DNA of 6,354 nucleotides from positions 1 to 6,354 of the forward strand of contig BNVZ01000079.1 of NCBI GenBank assembly GCA_025998475.1, read 5' to 3'. The translations under genes and the position numbers were made by a program. The DNA is from Endomicrobiia bacterium. GTDB taxonomy: Bacteria; Elusimicrobiota; Endomicrobiia; Endomicrobiales; Endomicrobiaceae. Below are positions 1-6,102 of this stretch, piece by piece. Below the pieces are notes generated by a model. The model saw nothing but the letters and a program-made list of their open reading frames with translations. It ran no database searches and was not told the DNA's origin. The stretch's first letter is position 1, and each line of letters opens with the position of its first letter.

Positions 1-1
1 C

Positions 2-332
2 CAAATTATTTTCTCTTTGCTTAAATCCAGACACTCTTACGACCCAGATAGAGTCTTTGTTAATAACTAACCATTTTCTCTTTCTTTGTTGTTCTTTGAC
101 TACTTTGTATTTCTTTCTTCTTACCTACTTCTTACCTATTGACATATTATGGGGTGTCTTTGACACAGGTAACATTGCCTTCGTAAATTTTTTTGATGTT
201 TTTGTCTTTTGCGTTATTTTTATATCCATACATGATGTCGTTGTAGTACATTATGACATGACTCTGCAATACTCTGGCAAAATTTAAAACCCCTTTTAAA
301 AAAGTGGAGAAAAAGACCTTAAAAAAACTCAT
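2..332 (-). pseudogene. Interrupted ORF ending in a SPOR-like segment
   Basis: No intact gene lies here, but the minus strand (A-rich, as the coding strand is elsewhere in the window) carries linked open segments. An ATG at 330-332 opens a 61-codon ORF. A second frame opens at about 257 (ATG 227-229) and runs to a TAG at 125-127. In that same frame 41 codons then stay open to the left edge. This last part contains DSIWVVRVSGFKQRENN, which resembles the first strand and helix of SPOR domains (pattern: hydrophobic-V-x-V-x-x-F-x-x-x-x-x-A/N). SPOR domains bind denuded peptidoglycan and usually sit at the C-terminus of envelope proteins, so the rest would lie beyond the window. I read this as a gene broken by one frameshift and one stop. 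Against this, the SPOR match rests on about 17 residues and no ribosome binding site is visible before 332. The plus-strand ORF over 57-287 is hydrophobic only because it complements this A-rich strand. Confidence 0.28.
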
Positions 333-460
333 AGACCAAGCGTTAGAATAAGACCTATAGAGACTTTAATATTGCAGTCAAACCACTTTAAGTTGTGCTA
401 TAGCGCGTTTAACTATAACAGAGTAAATATAAACTGTAAAAATAGAAAATACTTATTTTA

Positions 461-471
461 TTTAAGCTAGC
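461..471 (-). repeat. GCTAGCTTAAA motif, copy 1 (at queE stop)
   Basis: On the minus strand the sequence GCTAGCTTAAA spans the last queE sense codon and the TAA stop. It sits in a perfect 12-base palindrome (TAAGCTAGCTTA, 462-473). The same 11 bases occur at 1884-1894 and 5820-5830, in the same orientation. Its function is unknown. Confidence 0.55.
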
Positions 472-1196
472 TTATAGATTTTATGCATCTGTACCATAAG
501 ATGCACATTAGGAATACTCTTTTTTGCTTCGACATAAAATTTATGCAAATTCTCTATAGCAGGAGCTCTTCTATCAATTGACGGCTGCAAAACAAGAGTA
601 GTTTCTTTTGTAATATTTTTTATTAAATTAACTGATTTTTTTATTTCCAAAATATTTGTATTTTTAGTTATAACACATTTGACAAAAACTTTTGCATCTA
701 CGTTATCCTTTGCAATTTTTAAAAATAGCTTATGCTCTTTATATAAACTCTTTTTGCATTCTGATTCAAATTTAAAATCCATAGAAATTATATCGCAGAA
801 TTTTACAACTTTTTTTAATTTTTGGGGTAATGAGCCATTAGTTTCAAGATATGTACTAAAACCTTTTTCTTTTAATTTAGGAAGCAATTCTTCCAGATAC
901 TTTGCATGCATTAACGGCTCGCCGCCTGTAAGAGCAATAGACGGTTTGCCAAAAGTAAATTTTTTTTTATTTTCTTTGTATAACAAGTCAATTTTATCCA
1001 AAACTTTATCGCATGTCAGGTATTTTACGCTTTTGGATATTACTGTTGAATAAAGAGTATCGCAATAGTTGCACTTAATATTGCAGCCTGCAAAACGTAC
1101 AAAAATCTGAGGGAGACCTGTGTATAAAGCTTCACCTTGAAAGGAGAAGAAAATTTCATATACTGGAGCTTGTGTTTTGGACAATGGCAGGGTCAT
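462..1196 (-). CDS. queE: 7-carboxy-7-deazaguanine synthase QueE
   Basis: Radical SAM enzyme that contracts 6-carboxy-5,6,7,8-tetrahydropterin to 7-carboxy-7-deazaguanine, using S-adenosylmethionine, a [4Fe-4S] cluster and Mg2+. This step leads to preQ0 and queuosine in the cytoplasm. Visible are the family N-terminus (YEIFFSFQGEALYTG, about residues 13-27), the cluster motif GCNIKCNYCDT with C38, C42 and C45 (CX3CX2C), the SAM-binding TGGEP (90-94) and ETNG (118-121). At 244 residues it is full length for the family. The ATG at 1194-1196 is preceded by GAAGAGG (1206-1212, 9 bases away), which lies inside the end of queC. The two genes overlap by 41 bases in different frames and are probably translationally coupled. 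The final codons and stop (AAG CTA GCT TAA) are part of a GCTAGC repeat found elsewhere in the window. No clear intrinsic terminator follows. Identification is secure from motif order and the queC neighbour. Confidence 0.94.
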   Translation of the reverse strand: MTLPLSKTQAPVYEIFFSFQGEALYTGLPQIFVRFAGCNIKCNYCDTLYSTVISKSVKYLTCDKVLDKIDLLYKENKKKFTFGKPSIALTGGEPLMHAKYLEELLPKLKEKGFSTYLETNGSLPQKLKKVVKFCDIISMDFKFESECKKSLYKEHKLFLKIAKDNVDAKVFVKCVITKNTNILEIKKSVNLIKNITKETTLVLQPSIDRRAPAIENLHKFYVEAKKSIPNVHLMVQMHKIYKLA

Positions 1197-1827
1197 TTAA
1201 TTTCGCCTCTTCAAAGCCTTTAGCTCTTAACTTGCATGAATCACATTCCATACATGGTTTTTTATAACCGTTATAACATGTCCATGTGTTTTTATAAGGA
1301 ACATTTAATTTTATCCCAAGTTTTATTATTCGAGCTTTATTTAATTTTAAAAGTGGAGTTTCAACAATTATTTTCGTTTTAAGGACTTTTAAAACATCGT
1401 TGTATGCTTTTATAAATTCAGCAGTACAATCAGGATAATTTGAAAAATCCACAGCATTAACCCCTATAAAGATTGCCCGCGCATTAATAGATTGCGCAAA
1501 AGACAACGCATAAGAAAGAAACAGTGTATTTCTTCCCGGGACATAAGTCGGCGGAATGTTATTTGGTAAAACTTTATGAATCGGAATTGGTTTATCTTTA
1601 TTAGTTAACGCATCATTAGACCAAGATAAACCTATTTTTATAATTGAATATTTGACATTAACAGATTTTGCAATTTTGACAGCGTATTTAAGCTCTTTAC
1701 TGTGTTTTTGATTGTAATCAAACAGTAAACAACTGCATTTATATCCTTTTGATAATGCATAATATAAAACCGTTGTAGAATCCAATCCGCCAGATAATAA
1801 AACTACAGCCTTTTTTTCTTTTATCAT
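1156..1827 (-). CDS. queC: 7-cyano-7-deazaguanine (preQ0) synthase QueC
   Basis: ATP-dependent enzyme converting 7-carboxy-7-deazaguanine plus ammonia to preQ0 through an adenylated and then amide intermediate. It acts directly after QueE, which is encoded next. The 223-residue protein begins with the PP-loop SGGLDS (residues 12-17), which binds ATP. It carries the family segment YVPGRNTLFLSYA in the middle and ends with four zinc-ligand cysteines, C184, C192, C195 and C198 (TCYNGYKKPCMECDSC). All expected residues are present and the length is typical. The ATG at 1825-1827 follows an AAAGG ribosome binding site (1834-1838) with a 6-base spacer. That site lies in a possible pseudoknot resembling a preQ1-I riboswitch. 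No queD, folE or queF is in the window, so the rest of the pathway must be elsewhere or be supplied externally. Identification is secure. Confidence 0.96.
   Translation of the reverse strand: MIKEKKAVVLLSGGLDSTTVLYYALSKGYKCSCLLFDYNQKHSKELKYAVKIAKSVNVKYSIIKIGLSWSNDALTNKDKPIPIHKVLPNNIPPTYVPGRNTLFLSYALSFAQSINARAIFIGVNAVDFSNYPDCTAEFIKAYNDVLKVLKTKIIVETPLLKLNKARIIKLGIKLNVPYKNTWTCYNGYKKPCMECDSCKLRAKGFEEAKLNDPAIVQNTSSSI
1206..1212 (-). promoter_or_regulatory. Ribosome binding site of queE, inside queC
   Basis: GAAGAGG on the minus strand, 9 bases before the queE ATG and within the queC coding sequence. It supports the 41-base overlap as a real start rather than an over-extended ORF, since the conserved QueE N-terminus begins about 12 residues into the protein. 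Confidence 0.6.
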
Positions 1828-1860
1828 TTAAGACCTTTTTTATGGTAAAGCGACACCAAT
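1828..1860 (-). promoter_or_regulatory. Possible pseudoknot leader over the queC start (preQ1-I-like)
   Basis: On the minus strand, TGGT (1855-1858) can pair with ACCA (1843-1846). Within the 8-base loop, CTTT can pair with AAAG in the A-rich tail that carries the AAAGG ribosome binding site. This is an H-type pseudoknot with the Shine-Dalgarno in its second stem, the architecture of translational preQ1-I riboswitches. The segment GGTGTCGCTTTACC also resembles the GGGUCGCAGUAACCC core I recall from the Thermoanaerobacter example. Against it, stem 1 has only four pairs and the cytosine that recognises the ligand, between stem 2 and stem 1, seems absent. In AT-rich DNA such short pairings occur by chance. 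Only the queC ribosome binding site itself is well supported. Confidence 0.22.
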
Positions 1861-1866
1861 GCCTAT

Positions 1867-1894
1867 GCTAGCCTAATCTGTTTTTTAAGCTAGC
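1867..1894 (-). repeat. GCTAGC hairpin between rluA and queC (motif copy 2)
   Basis: Read on the minus strand, GCTAGCTTAA pairs with TTAGGCTAGC across an 8-base loop. This gives ten consecutive pairs, one of them U·G. On the plus strand the same position is a C/A mismatch, so the structure is better as minus-strand RNA, matching the direction of rluA and queC. The left arm with the next base forms the GCTAGCTTAAA repeat (1884-1894). No uridine run follows, so this is not a classical intrinsic terminator. It could be an RNA-processing or stability hairpin after rluA, or part of the queC leader. Confidence 0.55.
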
Positions 1895-1930
1895 GCAAGT
1901 TTACTAATGCAAAGTTAATTGACCATAAAA

Positions 1931-2659
1931 TCATTTTCCATATTTACGAAGTTGTTTTAATGCAATTTCAAAATCTTTTGGCAATTGAGATTCAAAAGTT
2001 TTTTCTTTATTCGTATTTAGAAGCTTAAATCTTAAAGAGGCGGCATGGAGCGTAAGTCTTGAAATAAGAGGCCTTTCTTTTTCTCCATTTCTTAGCTTAT
2101 AATTACGCTTAATAGCTGACAAAATTATCTGGTCAGAAACACCATATTCACCGTCTATCGCAAGTGGATGTCCTAAACTCCAAAAATGTATTCTTATCTG
2201 GTGTCTTCTTCCTGTAAGTGGCAAGGCTTTAACCAAAGTATAGCTTTTAAAACGTTCTAAGACTTTGAAATTAGTTATCGATTCTCTACCAGTTACATCT
2301 ATAGAAACATCCCTACCTGAAATAAGGATAGGTTTATTTATTGTCCCCTCGTCTTCTTCCAAAACACCGGACAACAAAGCAATATATTCCTTATGAACTT
2401 TTGAATTTTCAAACTGTATGCATATATCTCTATGAGCCTGAGGATTTTTTGCAAACACTAAAACGCCGGTTGTATCGCGGTCAATCCTGTGCACTACCCA
2501 TATTTTTTGATTTAATTGTTTTTTTAACATACCAACTAGAGTTTTATTTTCATCAGTGCGCTGATCGGGAATAACAAGAATGCCTGTTGGTTTGTTTATA
2601 ATAACAATATTTTCATCTTGATACAGTATCTCTATTCCTTGTTTTATATTCTTTCTCAT
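1931..2659 (-). CDS. RluA-family RNA pseudouridine synthase
   Basis: Isomerises specific uridines to pseudouridine in 23S rRNA or tRNA. The 242-residue protein starts with the family N-terminus (ILYQDENIVIINKPTGILV, about residues 11-29). It has the catalytic motif HRIDRDTTGV (57-66, nucleophile D60) and the later conserved segments LPLTGRRHQIRIHFWSLGHPL and RLTLHAASLRF. There is no S4 RNA-binding domain ahead of the catalytic domain, so it is a short RluA/RluC-like form and not an RluD-like one. The exact target site cannot be told from sequence. The ATG at 2657-2659 has only a weak purine stretch (ACGAG) before it, but homology begins soon after and there is no better start. It probably has its own promoter in 2660-2820, because a terminator closes the upstream unit. 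It lies 103 bases before queC and may or may not be co-transcribed with it. Confidence 0.92.
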   Translation of the reverse strand: MRKNIKQGIEILYQDENIVIINKPTGILVIPDQRTDENKTLVGMLKKQLNQKIWVVHRIDRDTTGVLVFAKNPQAHRDICIQFENSKVHKEYIALLSGVLEEDEGTINKPILISGRDVSIDVTGRESITNFKVLERFKSYTLVKALPLTGRRHQIRIHFWSLGHPLAIDGEYGVSDQIILSAIKRNYKLRNGEKERPLISRLTLHAASLRFKLLNTNKEKTFESQLPKDFEIALKQLRKYGK

Positions 2660-2828
2660 AACTCGTTATTTTTGCACAGCAATTTTCTTAATTTACTTAT
2701 TTGATGTCTCTAGAACCTCTAACAAGTTGCTGTTGTTATATCTTTTGTTTTAGCACCCGATGTTATTTTTACAACGAGACCCTCAAAACAAGATTAGCAT
2801 GGTAAATATGAAAACCTGTAAAAACCAT
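2660..2828 (-). other. Intergenic region before rluA gene
   Basis: No ORF or RNA gene could be supported here. It lies between the terminator of the recX-purH unit and the pseudouridine synthase gene, so it should contain that gene's promoter. Candidate -10-like hexamers such as TATAAC (2732-2737) have no matching -35 at proper spacing, so I do not call a promoter. Confidence 0.4.
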
Positions 2829-2846
2829 GGGTTTTTAGAGAAACCC
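2829..2846 (-). terminator. Hairpin terminator after the cysteine-rich protein gene
   Basis: On the minus strand GGGTTT pairs with AAACCC around a 6-base loop, starting 14 bases after the stop codon at 2861-2863. Four bases later comes a run of five T (2820-2824). This is a short, fairly weak Rho-independent terminator that would close the recX-purH-2861 unit. An overlapping inverted repeat around CCATGG (about 2821-2835) could form an alternative hairpin. Confidence 0.5.
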
Positions 2847-2860
2847 TTATTTTAAATCAT

Positions 2861-3472
2861 TTATTTCTTTTCTATTTTCATCTGAAATGGAATTAAAACA
2901 ACTGCGTCACTAATTTCAATACCTGTGATAGCAACATCAAACTTTGCCAAATCGGGAGGCCTTGCTGTTGCCCACTTGCCGTAAGAATTTAACGGTATGT
3001 TGTAGGTGTTTGTTTCTTTTGAAGCAAGAGCTCCGTCAATATCATATCTAAAAGCATCATCAATTAAAACTCGTCTTGTTTTATGAGTTACAAGTTTTCC
3101 ATTAAAAAAAATGGTTTTAATAGGATGATCAGACTTATTTTCTATAGTAATTTCAGCCATTGATATAGGTAAAGTATCAGTCGTATATTGTTTATAAAAC
3201 CTTGCATTTAAAACTTTTACTCTTAATATTTGCCGTCTTGCAGCATTGGCTAATGCTTTTCCCTGTTCAACGAAAATTTTTTGAGATTTGCTTCTACAGC
3301 ATTCACAATCGCAACAATGCGCATCAAGACAACAACACTTTAGCCCATGACTCGTACCCGAAGGGCAACACCTGTTGTCTGAATAATAGAATAAATATTC
3401 CATGCATGTATACGCGTTTGCACAAGGAGCAATAATGCATAACAACAACAACACAAGTGTAGCCTTTTTCAT
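2861..3472 (-). CDS. Secreted cysteine-rich protein of unknown function
   Basis: I do not recognise this as a named protein. The 203 residues have three parts. Residues 1-20 are a signal peptide: KK, then a run of leucine and valine, ending ANA at a type I cleavage site. The IAPC inside it is a poor lipobox. Residues 23-59 hold eleven cysteines, mostly in pairs or triplets (CC, CCC, CC, C, CC), suggesting disulfides or metal binding. Residues about 83-190 are cysteine-free and rich in beta-strand patterns (ARFY, AEITIENKSDHPIKTIFFNG, FRYDI, NIPLNSYGKW). They resemble the C-terminal module of a group of Gram-negative lipoproteins that I associate with DUF6694, though the name is uncertain. It probably acts outside the inner membrane. 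The frame opens with GTG at 3479-3481, but AAAGAGG (3481-3487) lies 8 bases before the ATG at 3470-3472, so that ATG is the start. The gene follows purH by 39 bases and is likely in the same transcript. Confidence 0.82.
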   Translation of the reverse strand: MKKATLVLLLLCIIAPCANAYTCMEYLFYYSDNRCCPSGTSHGLKCCCLDAHCCDCECCRSKSQKIFVEQGKALANAARRQILRVKVLNARFYKQYTTDTLPISMAEITIENKSDHPIKTIFFNGKLVTHKTRRVLIDDAFRYDIDGALASKETNTYNIPLNSYGKWATARPPDLAKFDVAITGIEISDAVVLIPFQMKIEKK

Positions 3473-3480
3473 AGTAAACA

Positions 3481-3487
3481 CCTCTTT
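3481..3487 (-). promoter_or_regulatory. Ribosome binding site fixing the start at 3472
   Basis: AAAGAGG on the minus strand, 8 bases before the ATG at 3470-3472. The upstream GTG (3479-3481) overlaps this site, so it cannot be the start served by it. The signal peptide also begins properly at the ATG (MKK). Confidence 0.7.
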
Positions 3488-3511
3488 ATTAAAATTTATA
3501 AAAATTGCAGC

Positions 3512-5068
3512 TTAATGTTTGAAATGACGCATGCCTGTTGCTATCATAGCTATATTTTTGTCATCTGCTACTTTGATAGATTCATCATCTCTTACTGACC
3601 CACCAGGCTGCACTATTGCCGTAACACCAATCTTGGCAGATTCTTCCACTACGTCGGAAAATGGAAAAAAAGCGTCCGATGCCAAAACAAGAGAAAATAC
3701 TTTTTCATCTAATCCGTGTTTAACTTCTTTCATTTTTTCAATCGCGATCTTCAAAGAATCAATGCGACTCATCTGTCCCGCACCTATTCCGACAGTCTGC
3801 TTGCCTCTTACAAGAACAACAGCATTCGATTTAACATGTTTTGAAATTTTCCATGCAAAATCTAAAGCGACACTTTCTTCTCTTGTCGGCTGACGCTTTG
3901 TCATAGGCTTTACTTCAGCCAAAAGTTGATTATCCCTATCTTGAGCAAGCATGCCACAAGACATCATTCTATATTCCACAGCATTTTTTTCTTCTTTATA
4001 TGGTATCTCCTGTATTAAAAGTCTTATATTTTTCTTCTTCATAAGTATATCCAAAGCAGCCTGATAATAATTTGGAGCGATGATACATTCAATAAACAGT
4101 TTGCTTATTTCGGAAGCTGTAGCTTCATCAACAGATTTATTAAAAGCTACTACGCCTCCGAAAGCACTTACGCAATCGCAAGCTAACGCTTTTAAATAAG
4201 CGTCCTTTGTTTCTGTACTTTCGGCGCATCCGCAAGGATTGTTATGTTTGATAATCGCACATGCAGGATTATTAAACTCATGCACTAAACGCCACGCGGA
4301 CTCTATATCAAGATAATTGTTGTAAGACAACTCTTTACCGTGCAGCTGTTTGGCAGATATAACAGCAGGTTTATCATGCTCTATACCATTTGAATATAAT
4401 GCAGCTCTTTGATGAGGATTCTCACCATATCTTAATTCTGAAATCTTTTTAAGCGGTATCGCCGCCTGGGTAGGAAACTTCTCATAAGTTAAATAAGTTG
4501 AAATTAAAGAATCGTAATAAGCCGTATGCCTGAAGGCTTTTGCCGACAAAGTTAGTCTTAACTCTTGTGTAACAGAGTTGTTTTTTAGGTTTTCAATAAC
4601 AACACTATAATCATTCGCATCGCAAACAACAACAACATCGTTATAATTTTTTGCAGCAGCTCTTAAGAGAGCGACGCCGCCTATGTCGATATTTTCTATA
4701 ACATCTTGGGCTATCTTCTTATCTTCCGGCTTAGAAATTTTATTTATAATCGTTTCAAAAGGGTATAAATTTACAATAACCATATCTATTGTCTCTATTC
4801 CATACTGTTTAAGCTGTTCTACATGTTCCATCTTGTTTCTGATCGCAAGAATTCCGCCGTGAATTTTAGGGTTCAATGTTTTAACCCTACCATCTAAAAT
4901 TTCAGGAAACCCGGTAACTTCAGCTATTTCACAACATTCAATAAAATTTTCTTTTAAAGTTTTCGCAGTACCACCACTGGAAATTATATTCCACCCTAAA
5001 ATTTTTAATTCTCTTGCAAAATCCACAATTCCTGTTTTATTTGATACGCTAAGCAATGCGGTCGCCAT
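3512..5068 (-). CDS. purH: Bifunctional AICAR transformylase / IMP cyclohydrolase PurH
   Basis: Carries out the last two steps of de novo purine synthesis: formylation of AICAR with 10-formyltetrahydrofolate, then ring closure to IMP. The cytoplasmic protein has 518 residues, a normal length for PurH. The N-terminal cyclohydrolase domain (about 1-200) shows SVSNKTG (7-13), SSGGTAKTL (30-38) and GRVKTLNPKIHGG (60-72). The transformylase domain shows RYGENPHQ (213-220), the catalytic KHNNPCG (274-280, with K274 and H275), SAFGG (301-305) and, near the end, QPGGSVRDDE before GMRHFKH. The frame is open from a TTG at 5084-5086, but AGGAG (5076-5080) sits 7 bases before the ATG at 5066-5068, giving the standard MATALLSVSNKTG start. 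The recX stop codon lies 10 bases upstream and shares bases with this ribosome binding site, so the two are co-transcribed. Nothing essential appears missing. Confidence 0.97.
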   Translation of the reverse strand: MATALLSVSNKTGIVDFARELKILGWNIISSGGTAKTLKENFIECCEIAEVTGFPEILDGRVKTLNPKIHGGILAIRNKMEHVEQLKQYGIETIDMVIVNLYPFETIINKISKPEDKKIAQDVIENIDIGGVALLRAAAKNYNDVVVVCDANDYSVVIENLKNNSVTQELRLTLSAKAFRHTAYYDSLISTYLTYEKFPTQAAIPLKKISELRYGENPHQRAALYSNGIEHDKPAVISAKQLHGKELSYNNYLDIESAWRLVHEFNNPACAIIKHNNPCGCAESTETKDAYLKALACDCVSAFGGVVAFNKSVDEATASEISKLFIECIIAPNYYQAALDILMKKKNIRLLIQEIPYKEEKNAVEYRMMSCGMLAQDRDNQLLAEVKPMTKRQPTREESVALDFAWKISKHVKSNAVVLVRGKQTVGIGAGQMSRIDSLKIAIEKMKEVKHGLDEKVFSLVLASDAFFPFSDVVEESAKIGVTAIVQPGGSVRDDESIKVADDKNIAMIATGMRHFKH

Positions 5069-5075
5069 ATGTTTT

Positions 5076-5080
5076 CTCCT
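5076..5080 (-). promoter_or_regulatory. Ribosome binding site of purH, overlapping the recX stop
   Basis: AGGAG on the minus strand, 7 bases before the purH ATG. Its first two bases are the last two of the recX TAG stop (5079-5081). This favours the ATG at 5068 over the TTG at 5086 and suggests coupling of purH translation to recX. Confidence 0.75.
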
Positions 5081-5708
5081 ATTCAATAATAATATTTTTG
5101 TAGTTTCTAAATGCTTTTGCTATATCTTGGGAAGAAAAACCTCTTCTTAAAAAAAATGAAGCAGCTCTTCTAATCTTCTTCTTATCTTTGTCATCAAAAT
5201 CTTTAAACTTAGTTTTTAATATTTTAATAATCTGCTCGTAAGGCTCTAATTCTGTTTTAACAGATTTTAAAGCGTTATTTATCAAGCTTTTTTCTATTCC
5301 ATGCTTTTCAAGCTCGAATTTTATTGCAAACTCGCCTTTGCCTTTTTGTGATAAACAATCAGCGTAAACTTTTGAAAACTTTTCGTCGTTTATATAGCCT
5401 AATTCCTCTAATCTTTTAACTGCTTTTACAACATTTTCAAGTTTGTAACCTTTTTGTGTAAGTTTTGCCTGTAAACCCTTACTGCTATACGATCTTTTTG
5501 ATATCAGCAACAAAGCATAAGACATCATCATGTTTGATTTATCGTAAGCAACAAGATCTTCGTAATCGTTTTCAGAAATATTAAGCCCTTGTTTTAATCC
5601 AAACCTAACGATGGTGTCTGCAAAAACCATAAGGCTTTTACTATTTACAAAAAACAGTCTAAACATATTTTCTTTAAACTTTATTTTTTCGATTTTCTCA
5701 ATCTTCAT
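5079..5708 (-). CDS. recX: RecA regulatory protein RecX
   Basis: RecX binds RecA filaments and damps recombinase activity in the cytoplasm. The 209-residue protein has the family's N-terminal start (MKIEKIEKIKFKEN, like the MKItkIekqk of other RecX). It then shows the three-helix repeats: ALLLISKRSYSSKGLQAKL (65-83), LEELGYINDEKFSKVYADCL (100-119), KGKGEFAIKFELEKHGIE (122-139) and a last repeat near RRAASFFLRRGFSSQDIAKAF. The R-x-x-S and GYINDEKF patterns are characteristic. Overall conservation is modest, as is usual for RecX. No Shine-Dalgarno precedes the ATG at 5706-5708, but the residues after it match the family, so I keep it; the next ATG (residue 15) would remove them. recA is not in the window. 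It is the first gene of a unit with purH. Confidence 0.86.
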   Translation of the reverse strand: MKIEKIEKIKFKENMFRLFFVNSKSLMVFADTIVRFGLKQGLNISENDYEDLVAYDKSNMMMSYALLLISKRSYSSKGLQAKLTQKGYKLENVVKAVKRLEELGYINDEKFSKVYADCLSQKGKGEFAIKFELEKHGIEKSLINNALKSVKTELEPYEQIIKILKTKFKDFDDKDKKKIRRAASFFLRRGFSSQDIAKAFRNYKNIIIE

Positions 5709-5710
5709 TT

Positions 5711-5716
5711 ATTATA
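5711..5716 (-). promoter_or_regulatory. Extended -10-like TATAAT abutting the recX start
   Basis: On the minus strand TGGTATAAT is a consensus extended -10 (TGN-TATAAT), but it ends only two bases before the recX ATG. Initiation about 7 bases downstream would fall at or after the start codon, so it could not make a complete recX mRNA from this ATG. No convincing -35 at 17 bases was found. It may be fortuitous, or may serve an internal start or only purH. Confidence 0.3.
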
Positions 5717-5819
5717 CCATATGTCATAATAGCAAATCTAAGGCACCAAGCAGGGCAGGAATTAAAAAGACCCTTTTTTTGAGCACTAAGATAATTTAGA
5801 TATTTTCTTGACCTGTTGC

Positions 5820-5830
5820 TTTAAGCTAGC
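5820..5830 (-). repeat. GCTAGCTTAAA motif, copy 3
   Basis: Exact third copy on the minus strand. It is preceded by CTAG, giving CTAGGCTAGCTTAAA, which combines features of both arms of the hairpin at 1867-1894. It lies 26 bases after the stop of a doubtful 44-codon minus ORF and about 110 bases before recX. Confidence 0.5.
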
Positions 5831-6074
5831 CTAGCCCACAAGGCATATTATCAAAACTAGACAAACCGCTCGGATAAAACAATTGGTGTCCTTAGAGGGT
5901 TGTAATAATAAGGCTTGCAAAAATAAGATCTTGCTCTCCAAAAACTCCCTAATCTTTCTATGCTCTCTTTCTTTTTTTCGTTTGCTTTCATGGTTCTTAT
6001 ATGCTACCACTTATGCACAGGCTTGGAAAGAGGTCTATTTATAGGCTTCCCGCTCTTTTTATGCTCTAGCTTTT

Positions 6075-6102
6075 TTGAAATTTAATCATCTTAGTTTTTA
6101 TT
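6075..6102 (+). promoter_or_regulatory. Weak candidate promoter for the 6135 ORF
   Basis: TTGAAA (6075-6080, five of six to the -35 consensus) is followed after 16 bases by TTTATT (6097-6102, four of six to the -10 consensus). Transcription would begin near 6109, ahead of an AAAAGG ribosome binding site at 6119-6124. AT-rich DNA gives many such matches. Confidence 0.25.

Noticed and set aside
27..57. Inverted repeat AGACTCT / AGAGTGTCT near the left edge
   Set aside because: The arms pair only with a two-base bulge and lie inside the SPOR-like reading frame, so chance pairing is the simplest explanation.
57..287. 76-codon hydrophobic plus-strand ORF
   Set aside because: Its phenylalanine and leucine richness mirrors the A-rich minus strand. 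There is no ribosome binding site and no recognisable domain.
361..461. Terminator after queE
   Set aside because: Only weak four- to six-base inverted repeats without a following T run were found, including the GCTATAGC palindrome near 397-404.
2710..2720. AGAGGTTCTAG on the minus strand, matching the first bases of the Bacillus-type preQ1-I riboswitch as I recall it
   Set aside because: The partner strand (CCTCT) and the A-rich tail in the right place are absent, and the gene downstream is a pseudouridine synthase, not a preQ1 gene.
3512..5086. Longer PurH starting at TTG 5086
   Set aside because: The AGGAG site is correctly spaced only for the ATG at 5068, and PurH proteins begin close to SVSNKTG.
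5857..6085. Opposed short ORFs of 44 (minus) and 41 (plus) codons as a possible toxin-antitoxin or small-protein pair
   Set aside because: Neither has a ribosome binding site or a recognisable motif, and the plus one is explained by T-rich composition.
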